Source: Atribacterota bacterium (lineage in GTDB: Bacteria; Atribacterota; Phoenicimicrobiia; Phoenicimicrobiales; Stramentimicrobiaceae). From it: a DNA stretch of 60,180 nucleotides. This document shows, piece after piece, positions 25,572 to 34,249 of this stretch. The position numbers and the translations under genes were made by a program. The stretch covers positions 1 to 60,180 of the forward strand of contig JAQUNC010000008.1 of NCBI GenBank assembly GCA_028717805.1, read 5' to 3'. Positions within the stretch are counted from its first letter, which is position 1. The number at the start of each line of letters is the position of its first letter. The notes beneath the pieces were generated by a model. The model was not told the origin of the DNA, ran no database searches, and was given only the letters and a program-made list of their open reading frames with translations.

Positions 25572-27227
25572 TTAAGAGGTTAATAATTGATAAGATTCAG
25601 GTTGTCGACCAAGAATAGCCTTAGTATGAGGAACAATAGTCTTATCCCTGGCCAGACTGAGGAAAATCGAGGCCATACTTGCCACTTCCTGGTTTTGCAG
25701 ACAGCCAGTAACAATTTGTCCTGATGGTGCTGTGATAATACTATGACCGTTATATTCTTGCTGAATGGAATTAGGGCAGATGATAAAGATTTTATTTTCT
25801 GCACTTCTGGTCTGACAAATTTTTAGGTGTTCATCATAACCGAACTGGCTTGCCCAGATTATGATTTCAGCACCTTTTAGAGTCAGGATGCGAGCAATTT
25901 CCGGGAAATATCCCTCATAATCGAGCATCATACCGATGGTACCAAATTGTGTTTCAAATACTGGGAAATAATTTTCTCCAGGATTAATTTTATCTTTTTC
26001 CGGTAATTCCAGATGTGTTTTTCTGTATTTACCTATTATTTTTCCTGATTGTACCAGGAAGCTTGTTTTATATCTAAGAGAATTTTTCTGTTCCTTTAAG
26101 ACAATAGAGCAAAGTACAGAAGATTTTTTAGTTAATTCTTGTAATAAGTCCAGAACAACCGGGCTTTTATGAACAGGAAGGAAATTATGTTGAGAAAAAG
26201 AAAGGAGGGATACCTCCTGATCTGTTAAGGTGTGGAAAAAATATTCCATCCTGGATAGGTAAGCAGAAAACTCTTCATCTGCAGAACCTCCGATTTGGAT
26301 TACAGCAGCGAAATAATTCTCCGTTTTTTTATTAGATTGTTTTTTAGAATCCTTAGAAATGGGTAGTTCGCTGGTAGGCAAAGCAAGATAGTTGTATTGC
26401 TCGGGCTTTCTGCTTTGAAAAACATCAATCAGACCAGCAATGTTTTTCTGATGGGATAGAGATAAATCAATTTCTCTAAGCAGTATTTCTTCCTGGTCGG
26501 AAGATGCCATGATTACTGTTTCTCCATCTGGTGAGAAGAAGGCACTTTTCCCGCAGTATTGAATTGATTTTTCTTCATAACCAATTTTATTTGCTGCTAC
26601 AATCCAGACTTTGTTTTCCAGCGCCCTGGTGGGAATCATATATTCTGCTTGGGGATTAGACCAGGCTTTTCTTTCCAGGCCTGAGGTAACCCAGTTGGTA
26701 AGGTCTAATAGAACTTCTGCTCCCTGTAAGGAGAGACAGCGGGTGATTTCGGGTAGGCGGCCATCCGCACAGATAAATAAACCAATTCTCCCAATTTTGG
26801 TATCAAAAACGGGATAGTTATTATCACTTTGAAACCATTTATTATCAAAATGCCAGAGAAAAGACTTTCTTACCCTTCCAATCTCTTGGCCTTTATCATT
26901 AATCAGAGCAGCCGAATTGTAAAGTAGATTTTTTTCCGGAATAAATTCAGGCAAGCCCAGGGCAATGTAAATCTGGTATTTTCGGGCATATTCTTTTACT
27001 TCATCCAGAAATTGATTAGTAAGAGCAGTAAGCACTCTATAATCAGGAATAATTCTAGGGGATAAAAAATAACAGGGGTAGACACACTCAGGTAAAATTA
27101 TCAGGTCGGGTTTTAAGCGGGCAGCTTTGATAATAAATTGTAAAATGTGTTCTTTATTCTTTGCCTCTTTTAAAAAAGGCCTTGCCTCTAATTGAAGACA
27201 GGCAACTCTAATTTTATGATTGTTCAT
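25572..27227 (-). CDS. Tandem nitrilase-superfamily (C-N hydrolase) protein with one intact and one degenerate domain
   Basis: A 551-residue fusion of two C-N hydrolase domains. Domain 1 (about 6-265) has the full Glu-Lys-Cys triad: E47 in LILPECVY, K121 in GRVRKSFL and C153 in IGLFICADGRLPE. Domain 2 (about 305-545) keeps lysine K403 (KYRKTHL), but the aligned glutamate is Q346 and the aligned cysteine is D436 (IGMMLDYEGYFPE). Domain 2 is therefore probably non-catalytic and may be structural or regulatory. The substrate is unknown; the superfamily covers nitriles, amides and carbamoyl groups. A carbamoylase role linked to the amidohydrolase cluster 20 kb away is possible but unsupported by proximity. 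Confidence 0.85.
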   Translation of the reverse strand: MNNHKIRVACLQLEARPFLKEAKNKEHILQFIIKAARLKPDLIILPECVYPCYFLSPRIIPDYRVLTALTNQFLDEVKEYARKYQIYIALGLPEFIPEKNLLYNSAALINDKGQEIGRVRKSFLWHFDNKWFQSDNNYPVFDTKIGRIGLFICADGRLPEITRCLSLQGAEVLLDLTNWVTSGLERKAWSNPQAEYMIPTRALENKVWIVAANKIGYEEKSIQYCGKSAFFSPDGETVIMASSDQEEILLREIDLSLSHQKNIAGLIDVFQSRKPEQYNYLALPTSELPISKDSKKQSNKKTENYFAAVIQIGGSADEEFSAYLSRMEYFFHTLTDQEVSLLSFSQHNFLPVHKSPVVLDLLQELTKKSSVLCSIVLKEQKNSLRYKTSFLVQSGKIIGKYRKTHLELPEKDKINPGENYFPVFETQFGTIGMMLDYEGYFPEIARILTLKGAEIIIWASQFGYDEHLKICQTRSAENKIFIICPNSIQQEYNGHSIITAPSGQIVTGCLQNQEVASMASIFLSLARDKTIVPHTKAILGRQPESYQLLTS

Positions 27228-27397
27228 AAGGCTTTATTTTTCTTTCATTTATTATTTTAATAGATTCAGAGTATTGCACCTTTGTTAATTTTGTCTAATC
27301 TATTTTATCTACTATAAATTATTTTAAGTGCGAGCTGTCTTAAAGCTACTTCTAACTAAAGGAGCCTTTATTCCTTAATGCTTTATATTATATAAAT

Positions 27398-28957
27398 TTA
27401 TTTTTCCACGATCTTATCAATTTCTTCTAAATCAGTATCTATTATTTTAGTAAGACCTGTTACCCTTGCTGCCCCTTCTGTTAGAGGAATAAGGTCATCA
27501 CGACTGATGCAGGGCAACTGATATTTTCGGCATAAAGCCATCAACTGTTGTAAGCCGGTGTTAATCCTTTCCATATAATTATATACTCCAAAGGCACCCA
27601 GCGGAATATCTTCCACTTTATCACCAAATCGTGCTTTGAGGTCAGGGAAACCACAAAAAATCTCTGATAGTGACTGGCCATATTGAGTAAGATCTGTTGG
27701 GATATTTCCCTTTTGAATTAACTTTCCGAGAGTCTGCCCTACCATGGCGGCAGTCATAGCAGCTCTCCCAATACCGATAAGTCTTACATAAGGAGAACCG
27801 AGAGCCAGACCTTTAAAGATATGATCTTCAAAAGAAAATCCACCTGCCATTACCAAAGTCGGTAAGCGCAGATTTCTTTCTTGCATTTTTTGACAAATTT
27901 TAAAGAGAATGGTCTCTAAGTATACAGTTGGATATCCCCATTCATTCATCATATGGATAGGACTATTACCGGTACCACCTCCGGCACCATCGACTGTCAT
28001 AAAATCTATCCCCGCTTTGGAAGCCAGCATAATTGTTTTAGCCAAATCAGCAGGTCTAAAAGGCCCGGTTTTGATGGAGATATATTTAGCGCCTTTGTCT
28101 CTGAGGTTTTTTACACGTTTCAGAAAGGTTTCTTCTTCCCATTCAGGTAAACGTCCAACTTTGTAAAGTGTGGGTCCCATATTATTTCTATAAAGTTCCT
28201 GGACTGTCGGATCATTCGGATCAGGATATACCTCGTATCCCATTTGTTGAAATTGCAGGGCTTTTTCCAGAGAGGGAAGCTTCCCCATGCCCTGAATACC
28301 TTTAGCTGCTTGACCAAGTTTTAGCTCAACTGCCTCAAATCCTACCTCTTGAAGAGCGTAATCCAGTAATCCTAATTTCTCATCATCTGAATTTGCCTGT
28401 AAAAATAAGGCACCATATCCTTCATTAAACTGATAAAATGAATCATACATTTCCTTTAGCATGGGAAGGTGGACGATCTTACCGTGTTTAAGAACAGTGT
28501 CAGGATCAGTAGTAGGCATATCTTCCCCAATGACCGCAATTAAACCTGAAATTGCTGCTCCTGAAAAATAGCCTTTCCAGTTTAATTTGGCCATAGCAGG
28601 CAACACAAAAGGTGATTTTAATTTGAGTTTGTTTTTTTCATTTCCTATTGCTATGTTCAAATTGACATTAGGATAGGCAGTTTTTCCCGGTTCAGTACCA
28701 AAAGAACCAAAACAACGTCCGTTGATATTGAAGTGTGAAAAATCTACCGGGTAGTCTTTTTCAGATGCTGTCTGGGATGTGGTGCGTTCTGTGGGGTATA
28801 ATATTTCTGAGCCCCTCACTGCGGAACGACCAATTTCACAGGTGCCCAGGCAGTCATTAGTACAAACCGTACATATTCCCGAGAAAGGCGAGAAATCTTT
28901 AGGAGTTCTACGTTTAGTTTTATTTACCGTAGAAGCGTTATAAATACTAAAGGACAT
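27398..28957 (-). CDS. GltB-like FMN-binding glutamate synthase domain protein
   Basis: A 519-residue protein of the FMN-binding glutamate synthase family (COG0069 type). It begins with a cysteine cluster, C29, C32, C36 and C40 (CTVCTNDCLGTC), likely binding an iron-sulfur centre. The barrel includes SPFVLPAMAKL, SIKTGPFRPADLA and the FMN-site segment TVDGAGGGTGNSP, then VMAGGFSFEDHIFKGLALG. It lacks the N-terminal glutaminase domain of full-length GltB. It may be an archaeal-type glutamate synthase core or another FMN-dependent oxidoreductase. No GltD-like partner is next to it. The ribosome site AGGGGTG precedes the ATG. Confidence 0.88.
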   Translation of the reverse strand: MSFSIYNASTVNKTKRRTPKDFSPFSGICTVCTNDCLGTCEIGRSAVRGSEILYPTERTTSQTASEKDYPVDFSHFNINGRCFGSFGTEPGKTAYPNVNLNIAIGNEKNKLKLKSPFVLPAMAKLNWKGYFSGAAISGLIAVIGEDMPTTDPDTVLKHGKIVHLPMLKEMYDSFYQFNEGYGALFLQANSDDEKLGLLDYALQEVGFEAVELKLGQAAKGIQGMGKLPSLEKALQFQQMGYEVYPDPNDPTVQELYRNNMGPTLYKVGRLPEWEEETFLKRVKNLRDKGAKYISIKTGPFRPADLAKTIMLASKAGIDFMTVDGAGGGTGNSPIHMMNEWGYPTVYLETILFKICQKMQERNLRLPTLVMAGGFSFEDHIFKGLALGSPYVRLIGIGRAAMTAAMVGQTLGKLIQKGNIPTDLTQYGQSLSEIFCGFPDLKARFGDKVEDIPLGAFGVYNYMERINTGLQQLMALCRKYQLPCISRDDLIPLTEGAARVTGLTKIIDTDLEEIDKIVEK

Positions 28958-29276
28958 TTCATAACACCCCTTTTAATTATATTTATATATCTAAAATATA
29001 TAGCATAGTCAAATATTATAGTAATAGCTATTTTTTGTCAAAAATTGCTCTAAATATATATTATCTGACAAGTATTTTGAGAAAATAATTCTTAAAAAGT
29101 ATACCGTCATTTTACAAAAGAATATAACATATTTAGATCTGACTAAAACTCCTGTAACTAAAAACCAATATAACTTTTTGTTTCTTATATTTTATGATAT
29201 TATAAAAAAAGGAACGTTTTATTCATAAAGCATAAATGAAGAAGAGACAAAAATATTTAAGGGGGATTAAGATAAT
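28958..29276. other. AT-rich divergent promoter region
   Basis: Lies between the minus-strand GltB-like gene and the plus-strand EncFtn-like gene. No coding sequence or strong structure was seen. AT-rich -10-like stretches (for example GATATTATAAA near 29197) suit a promoter for the ferritin-like gene. TAAGGGGGAT at 29259-29268 is its ribosome site. Confidence 0.4.
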
Positions 29277-29582
29277 ATGCCAGATTTTGGAAATTCTTTT
29301 TCTGGTTTAAAGAAAGACCGAAAACTAACTAAGGAAGAATTAATTCGTGCTATAAGATTTATGATTGCAGCAGAATATGAGGCTATTCAACTTTACATGC
29401 AACTTGCTGAATCAATTGATTATAAGTTAGCTCAGGAGGTATTAAAAGATATTGCGGATGAAGAACGGGTCCATGCCGGTGAGTTTCTTAGACTATTAAA
29501 AGAACTTGACCCTGAAGAAGAAAAATTCTATACTGAGGGAGCAAAAGAAGTAGAAGAAGAAATTGACAAGTTGAATAATTGA
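29277..29582 (+). CDS. Encapsulated-ferritin-like (EncFtn / PfV ferritin-like domain) protein
   Basis: A 101-residue, two-helix ferritin-like protein. Iron-site residues are visible as E33 in MIAAEYEAIQLY and E63-x-x-H66 in DEERVHAGEF. The order (LTKEEL, then AAEYEAI-x-LY, then DEERVH-GEF-x-LL-x-x-LDPEE) closely resembles the ferritin-like domain fused to the Pyrococcus furiosus virus-like encapsulin and the short EncFtn cargo proteins. EncFtn oxidises Fe(II) as a ring of dimers and is normally packed in encapsulin. No encapsulin gene lies within this window on either side. The acidic tail has no obvious encapsulin-targeting peptide. Rubrerythrin-type ferritins are longer. Confidence 0.8.
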   Translation: MPDFGNSFSGLKKDRKLTKEELIRAIRFMIAAEYEAIQLYMQLAESIDYKLAQEVLKDIADEERVHAGEFLRLLKELDPEEEKFYTEGAKEVEEEIDKLNN

Positions 29583-29750
29583 ATTCCATGAAGCATATTC
29601 CAGCTGCAGCACTTATTGTTCTCCAATTATCCCTGTTTAATTAATAAGGCTACAATCCCTAATTTCCATTTGAAGTAAAAATATTTTAAATTTATTTACT
29701 TATTGACCGGCTATCTATTAAGAAGAGAACTACAAGAAGAAAGGAAGAAG

Positions 29751-30689
29751 ATGTCCAGAAAAATTCGGAATATTTGTGTATTTGGTATTGGTGGTGTAGG
29801 AGGATATTTTGGCGGCAGGATAGCTTATAGAATAAATAAAAATAATTTAGCCAGAGAAGTTTATTTTATTGGCCGAGGAGAGCATTTAACCACAATTCAA
29901 GAAAAAGGTTTACAGGTAATAACTGATAAAGAGGAATTACTTTGCTTTCCCAATATTGCCACAGACAGGATAAGACATATTCCCACTCCAGACATATATT
30001 TACTTTGTGTAAAAGGGTATGATCTAAATTATGCGGTAATAGAAATCGCTAAGAATATATCTAATGATACTATCATTCTGCCTCTACTTAATGGTGTTGA
30101 TATATATGAGCGAATCAGAGTAGTTTTACAAAAAGGGATAGTTATACCTGCCGCAGTATATGTTTCTTCCAGTATTGAACAACCGGGTGTTATCAGACAA
30201 AAAGGTCCTGAAGGACATATTGTATATGGCAAAGATCCTCAGTTCTTAAATCATGATTATCAGAATCTCAGGGAATTCTTTTCAGAAATGGAGATTAGCG
30301 CAGCTTGGTTTGAAAATCCTTATTCAGCTATCTGGGAAAAGTATGTCTTTATTGCTGCCTTTAGTTTAATGACTGCCTATTCTGGCAAGACCATTGGTGG
30401 AGTTATAGAGGATAGCGCATTACATAAGTCGACTGAAAACATTATGCAAGAGATTGTTATGATTGCCAGGTCAAGAGATATCAATTTAAAGCAAGATATA
30501 ATTGAAACTTCTATGCAAGTAGCTAAAAGATTTCCCTACGATACTACAACTTCCTTTCAGAAGGATTACTTAAAAGGAAATAACAAAAACGAAAGAGACA
30601 TATTTGGCGGAACCTTAATTCGTATGGCTCAAGAATATGGTATTGCTGCTCCTACCATTACCGAAATCTATAGCAAATTAATATCTTGA
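29751..30689 (+). CDS. Ketopantoate reductase family protein (PanE/ApbA)
   Basis: NADPH-dependent reductase family, about 312 residues. The N-terminal dinucleotide motif GIGGVGGYFGGRIA is clear. The central LLCVKGYDLNYA, PLLNGVDIYERI and the SSIEQPGVIRQKG block are PanE features. The C-terminal helical domain has AIWEKYVF with the catalytic Lys region and LIRMAQEYGIAAPTI. ATG at 29751 is chosen because AAGGAAG at 29741 precedes it; an upstream TTG at 29703 adds residues unlike the family. Ketopantoate reduction for coenzyme A synthesis is the default role, though many paralogues act on other 2-keto acids. No panB or panC is adjacent. Confidence 0.85.
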   Translation: MSRKIRNICVFGIGGVGGYFGGRIAYRINKNNLAREVYFIGRGEHLTTIQEKGLQVITDKEELLCFPNIATDRIRHIPTPDIYLLCVKGYDLNYAVIEIAKNISNDTIILPLLNGVDIYERIRVVLQKGIVIPAAVYVSSSIEQPGVIRQKGPEGHIVYGKDPQFLNHDYQNLREFFSEMEISAAWFENPYSAIWEKYVFIAAFSLMTAYSGKTIGGVIEDSALHKSTENIMQEIVMIARSRDINLKQDIIETSMQVAKRFPYDTTTSFQKDYLKGNNKNERDIFGGTLIRMAQEYGIAAPTITEIYSKLIS

Positions 30690-30716
30690 ATTAATTAAAG
30701 CTTTAAGAGGGAGCCT

Positions 30717-31631
30717 GTGGATAGTAAAAAAGAAGAGAAAAAATTTGATATAGATGAATCTCTTATATTAAAATCTCTTCTGGAATTAATACCCGATTCT
30801 ATTTACTTTAAAGACCTGCGAAGTAGATTTATCCTCATAAATAAAGGTATGGCTGAAAGAATTGGACTAAAAAATCCCAGGGAAGCTATTGGAAAGACTG
30901 ATTTTGACTTTTTTTCTGATGAGCATGCCCAACAAGCATTTCAAGATGAGCAAAATATTATCAAAACAGGAAAACCAATAATAAATTATATAGAAAAGGA
31001 AACCTGGCATAACAAAGTCTATAAATGGGTATACACTACTAAAATGCCTTTATATGACAAAGAAGGCGAAATCATAGGAACATTTGGAATTTCGAGAGAT
31101 ATTACCGAAAGAAAGAAAACAGAAGAGAAAATAAAATTTCTATATTATCACGACCTACTAACCGGGCTATATAATAGGGCGTTTTTTGAGGAAGAATTGA
31201 TTAGATTAGATACCAGTCGACAGCTGCCCATTAGCATAATAATGGGGGATGTTGATAGTCTTAAATTAGTGAATGACACTTTTGGTCATTACCGGGGAGA
31301 TATGCTTCTTAAGAATATGGCAAACATATTTAGAAAATGTTTTAGAGAAGAAGATATTATTTCTAGATGGGGAGGAGATGAATTTATATGTATACTTCCT
31401 AAGACTGGCAAGAAAGATGCAGAAATGATTACTCGGAGAATAAAAGTTTTATGTAAGAACAAGAGTACAACTGAGCTACCTCTATGCATTTCTTTAGGAA
31501 TTTCCACCAAGCAATCTTCTACAGAAAATATTCTGGATATATTAAAAGAAGCGGAAGACCTAATGTATAAAAATAAACTATCCAAAAGAAGAATAAAACC
31601 AGAAAACCACCCATTTCCCCACCTCGAGTAG
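30717..31631 (+). CDS. PAS-GGDEF diguanylate cyclase
   Basis: A soluble 304-residue enzyme that makes cyclic di-GMP. The PAS domain spans about residues 21-133 (LIPDSIYFKDLRSRF... to FGISRDITERK), a sensor for a small ligand or redox state. The GGDEF domain follows at about 140-295, with the intact signature GGDEF at 219-223. R210-E-E-D213, five residues before it, matches the inhibitory I-site RxxD, implying product feedback. The start is GTG at 30717, with AAGAGGGA at 30704-30711. No membrane segment is present. It precedes a sugar transport operon but is separated by 317 bases and a promoter. Confidence 0.92.
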   Translation: MDSKKEEKKFDIDESLILKSLLELIPDSIYFKDLRSRFILINKGMAERIGLKNPREAIGKTDFDFFSDEHAQQAFQDEQNIIKTGKPIINYIEKETWHNKVYKWVYTTKMPLYDKEGEIIGTFGISRDITERKKTEEKIKFLYYHDLLTGLYNRAFFEEELIRLDTSRQLPISIIMGDVDSLKLVNDTFGHYRGDMLLKNMANIFRKCFREEDIISRWGGDEFICILPKTGKKDAEMITRRIKVLCKNKSTTELPLCISLGISTKQSSTENILDILKEAEDLMYKNKLSKRRIKPENHPFPHLE

Positions 31632-31948
31632 ATAGAAAGAGAAATAAAAAATAGAACATAAATATGCTTGACTGTATTTGAAATATCGTATATTATTTAA
31701 GTAAATATTAATATAATACTTAATTTAAGTTTTATAAAAAGTATTCATCACAACAAACTACCAAAGAACCGCACTACAAAAGCCCAAGTATTATGGTATT
31801 TAACAACCTAATACATAGAAAAAAGGAGGTGTGTTTTCAAAAAAAAATATTAAAACAAATATATTTTAACATATTATCAATATTAATTATCTTACTGTCC
31901 AATGTGTAAGGAAACTTTTGAAATATTATGTAAAAGGAGGCTATTATC
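31632..31948. other. Leader region of the sugar ABC operon
   Basis: Contains the promoter at 31668-31696 and an untranslated leader of about 245 bases. A second strong ribosome-site-like AAGGAGG at 31823-31829 precedes only very short open frames. No gene is recognised. Confidence 0.5.
31668..31696 (+). promoter_or_regulatory. Sigma-70-type promoter for the sugar ABC operon
   Basis: TTGACT (31668-31673), a 17-base spacer and TATTAT (31691-31696). The spacing is ideal and the hexamers are near consensus. It is the only good promoter seen between the cyclase and the binding-protein gene. Confidence 0.6.
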
Positions 31949-33220
31949 ATGAAAAAAATTTTTTTGGTTATATGTTTGGTTGGAATATTGCTTTCAAGTA
32001 GTGTATTTCCTGCATTGGCAGCAGCCGATCAGGTTACCGTTGCTTGGTGGCATATTCAGACTGAAACAGAACACAGAGATTTATGGCAAGAGTTAGCAAA
32101 TCAGTATATGGCTATGCATCCCAATGTTAAAATAGAGATTACAGTAATGGAAAATGAAAATTTTAAAGCTAAATTAACTACTGTTATGCAGTCTGGAGAG
32201 GTTCCCGATCTCTTCCAGAGCTGGGGTGGTGGCACAATGAATGAACAGGCTGAAGCGGGATTACTCAAAGATATTACCAACTATCTGGACAAAGAGGGAT
32301 GGCGTGAAACATTCTCAGAGGGAGCTCTTGGTGTTTATGCCTATAAAGGAAGAAATTATGGAGTGCCACGCGATATGGGAATGGTAGGTTTCTGGTATAA
32401 CAAAGATTTATTCGCTCAAGCTGGCATAGCGAAACCACCTGCGACATGGAGTGAACTTTTTGAAGCTATTCAGAAACTGAAAGATGCTGGTATTACCCCT
32501 ATTGCCCTTGGTGAAGGAGATAAATGGCCAGGCGCTTTTTACTGGGAGTATCTTGCTGCACGTATTGGAGGGGAAGAAGCCTTTGTCAAAGCTGCTTCCA
32601 GAGAAGGTTCTTTTACTGACCCAGCTTTTATAGAAGCAGGAGAAAAACTCCTGGAATTAGTTGCTGCTGATCCTTTCCAACTTGGTTTTCTTGGGGCTAC
32701 CTGGGCTGATGAAGCCACTCTCATGGGTAATAGTGAAGCTGCAATGGATCTGATGGGACAATGGGCTCCTGGATCGTTTAGGGAGAATAGTATTGATGGT
32801 CAGGGACTCGGGGATAAAACAGGATGGTTTAAATTTCCCATGGTGGAAGGTGGTGCCGGACATCCCAATGATGCATTAGGTGGAGGAAATGGATTTGTTG
32901 TGGGTAAAAATGCTCCTGAAGAAACTATTGATTTCCTCAAATTTATCAGCAGTGTAGAATCACAGATTAGACAAGCAGAAATAGGCTTATCAGTTCCAGT
33001 AGTGAAAGGAGCAGAGGCTGGGTTGACTGATCCAATGCTCAAACTCGTTCAACAGGGTGCAGCAGATGCAGGTTATTTCCAACTTTACTATGATCAATAT
33101 CTCCCACCGGCAACTGGCTCAGTTGTAAACGATGCAGTTCAGGGTTTATTTGCAGGTACTTTAACTTCAAGAGAAGCGGCTCAAATGGTTGAAAATTCTG
33201 CCGCTCGGGAAATAAAGTAA
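31949..33220 (+). CDS. Sugar ABC transporter substrate-binding protein (CUT1 type)
   Basis: Exported solute-binding protein, 423 residues, of the family 1 (MalE/UgpB-like) group. A signal peptide runs to about residue 24 (SSVFPALAA). The mature start QVTVAWWHIQTETEHRDLWQ and the SGEVPDLFQSWGGG and NKDLFAQAGIAKPPATWSE segments are typical of oligosaccharide binders. AAAAGGAGG precedes the ATG. It is followed by a long stem-loop and then two permease genes, then a GH3 glycosidase, so the ligand is probably a beta-linked oligosaccharide. The N-terminal signal lacks a clear lipobox, suggesting a soluble periplasmic form. Confidence 0.93.
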   Translation: MKKIFLVICLVGILLSSSVFPALAAADQVTVAWWHIQTETEHRDLWQELANQYMAMHPNVKIEITVMENENFKAKLTTVMQSGEVPDLFQSWGGGTMNEQAEAGLLKDITNYLDKEGWRETFSEGALGVYAYKGRNYGVPRDMGMVGFWYNKDLFAQAGIAKPPATWSELFEAIQKLKDAGITPIALGEGDKWPGAFYWEYLAARIGGEEAFVKAASREGSFTDPAFIEAGEKLLELVAADPFQLGFLGATWADEATLMGNSEAAMDLMGQWAPGSFRENSIDGQGLGDKTGWFKFPMVEGGAGHPNDALGGGNGFVVGKNAPEETIDFLKFISSVESQIRQAEIGLSVPVVKGAEAGLTDPMLKLVQQGAADAGYFQLYYDQYLPPATGSVVNDAVQGLFAGTLTSREAAQMVENSAAREIK

Positions 33221-33238
33221 ACAAGCTTTGATTCTAAA

Positions 33239-33275
33239 GATAGGTATGGGAATCAGCCTGATTCCCATACCTATC
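33239..33275 (+). repeat. Near-perfect 37-base palindrome between binding-protein and permease genes
   Basis: 18-bp arms (33239-33256 and 33258-33275) around a single base; the arm is GATAGGTATGGGAATCAG. No U-tract follows. In RNA it would form a very stable hairpin, suited to protecting the binding-protein mRNA or partly terminating transcription before the permeases. Confidence 0.75.
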
Positions 33276-33296
33276 AACATTGCTTAATAGCTTTTT

Positions 33297-34235
33297 ATGA
33301 TGAAAAATATTTTTAATAATAATCAGATAGTAACACAAAGGTTTAATTCTTCCAGGCAATTTAAATATAAGATGACCATTTTGCTTTTTTTATTGCCTGC
33401 CTTCCTATTTTTGTCTTTATTTTTAGTTTATCCCATAGCCCGATCAGCTTACTATAGTTTGTTCAACTGGAAAGGTCTTAGTGCAGCAGTTGACTATATT
33501 GGATTGGAGAATTATCAACGTTTAATTACCGATACAATATTCTTAAAAGCAGTTAAAAATGGAATTTTAATTGTAATTTTTTCTCTGCTTATCCAACTTC
33601 CTTTAGCTATGGGATTAGCCCTTATCGTAGGACGCAATATACCAGGTCGTTCCTTTTTTCGGGCAATTTTTTTTATGCCCTATGTTTTATCTGAAGTCAT
33701 TACCGCAATCATGTGGTTAATTCTATATAATCCCAATCCCAGAAGAGGATTCCTTAATGCCATTATTAATATTATCCCATTTTTAAAACCACAAGCCTGG
33801 TTGGCTGATACCAGGTTAGTTCTGCTGGCCATATTTGTCGTATTGACCTGGAAATATGTTGGATTTCATATGCTTTTATATATTACTGGTTTACAAAATA
33901 TACCAAGAGACATTGAAGAGGCTGCTTTAATAGATGGTGTTAATAGTCGTCAGATGATAACCTATATAACTTTACCCATGTTATCCGGTACTATAAAAAC
34001 ATCAGTTTATCTTTCTATTATCGGTTCTTTACAGGTATATGCACTGGTGTGGATTATGACTAGAGGTGGACCGGTTAATGCGAGCGAGGTTATGTCGACT
34101 TATATGTATCGCTACAGTTTTGTTCGTTTTGAGTTTGGTTATGGTTCGGCAGTGGCGATATTTATGCTACTAATTTCGCTGACCTTTTCTATAATTTATT
34201 TGCGCCTTACCAGGAAAGCAGAAGTTATGGCTTAG
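33297..34235 (+). CDS. Sugar ABC transporter permease (MalF/UgpA type)
   Basis: Inner-membrane subunit of 312 residues with about six membrane segments. The cytoplasmic EAA loop is EEAALIDGVNSRQMITYITLP near residues 205-225, which docks the ATPase. The N-terminus has the family pattern PAFLFLSLFLVYPIARSAYYSLFNW. The start at ATG 33297 (or 33300) has only a weak ribosome site, so translation may be lower than that of the binding protein. The permease pair has no ATPase gene beside it. In many bacteria a shared MsmX/MalK ATPase is encoded elsewhere. Confidence 0.92.
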   Translation: MMKNIFNNNQIVTQRFNSSRQFKYKMTILLFLLPAFLFLSLFLVYPIARSAYYSLFNWKGLSAAVDYIGLENYQRLITDTIFLKAVKNGILIVIFSLLIQLPLAMGLALIVGRNIPGRSFFRAIFFMPYVLSEVITAIMWLILYNPNPRRGFLNAIINIIPFLKPQAWLADTRLVLLAIFVVLTWKYVGFHMLLYITGLQNIPRDIEEAALIDGVNSRQMITYITLPMLSGTIKTSVYLSIIGSLQVYALVWIMTRGGPVNASEVMSTYMYRYSFVRFEFGYGSAVAIFMLLISLTFSIIYLRLTRKAEVMA

Positions 34236-34249
34236 ATGAGGAATTTTAT

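Noticed and set aside
31823-31924. Strong ribosome site AAGGAGG with a 26-codon hydrophobic frame in the sugar operon leader
   Set aside because: The nearest start codon is only about a base from the ribosome site and the other frame gives 12 codons. Not credible as a leader peptide.
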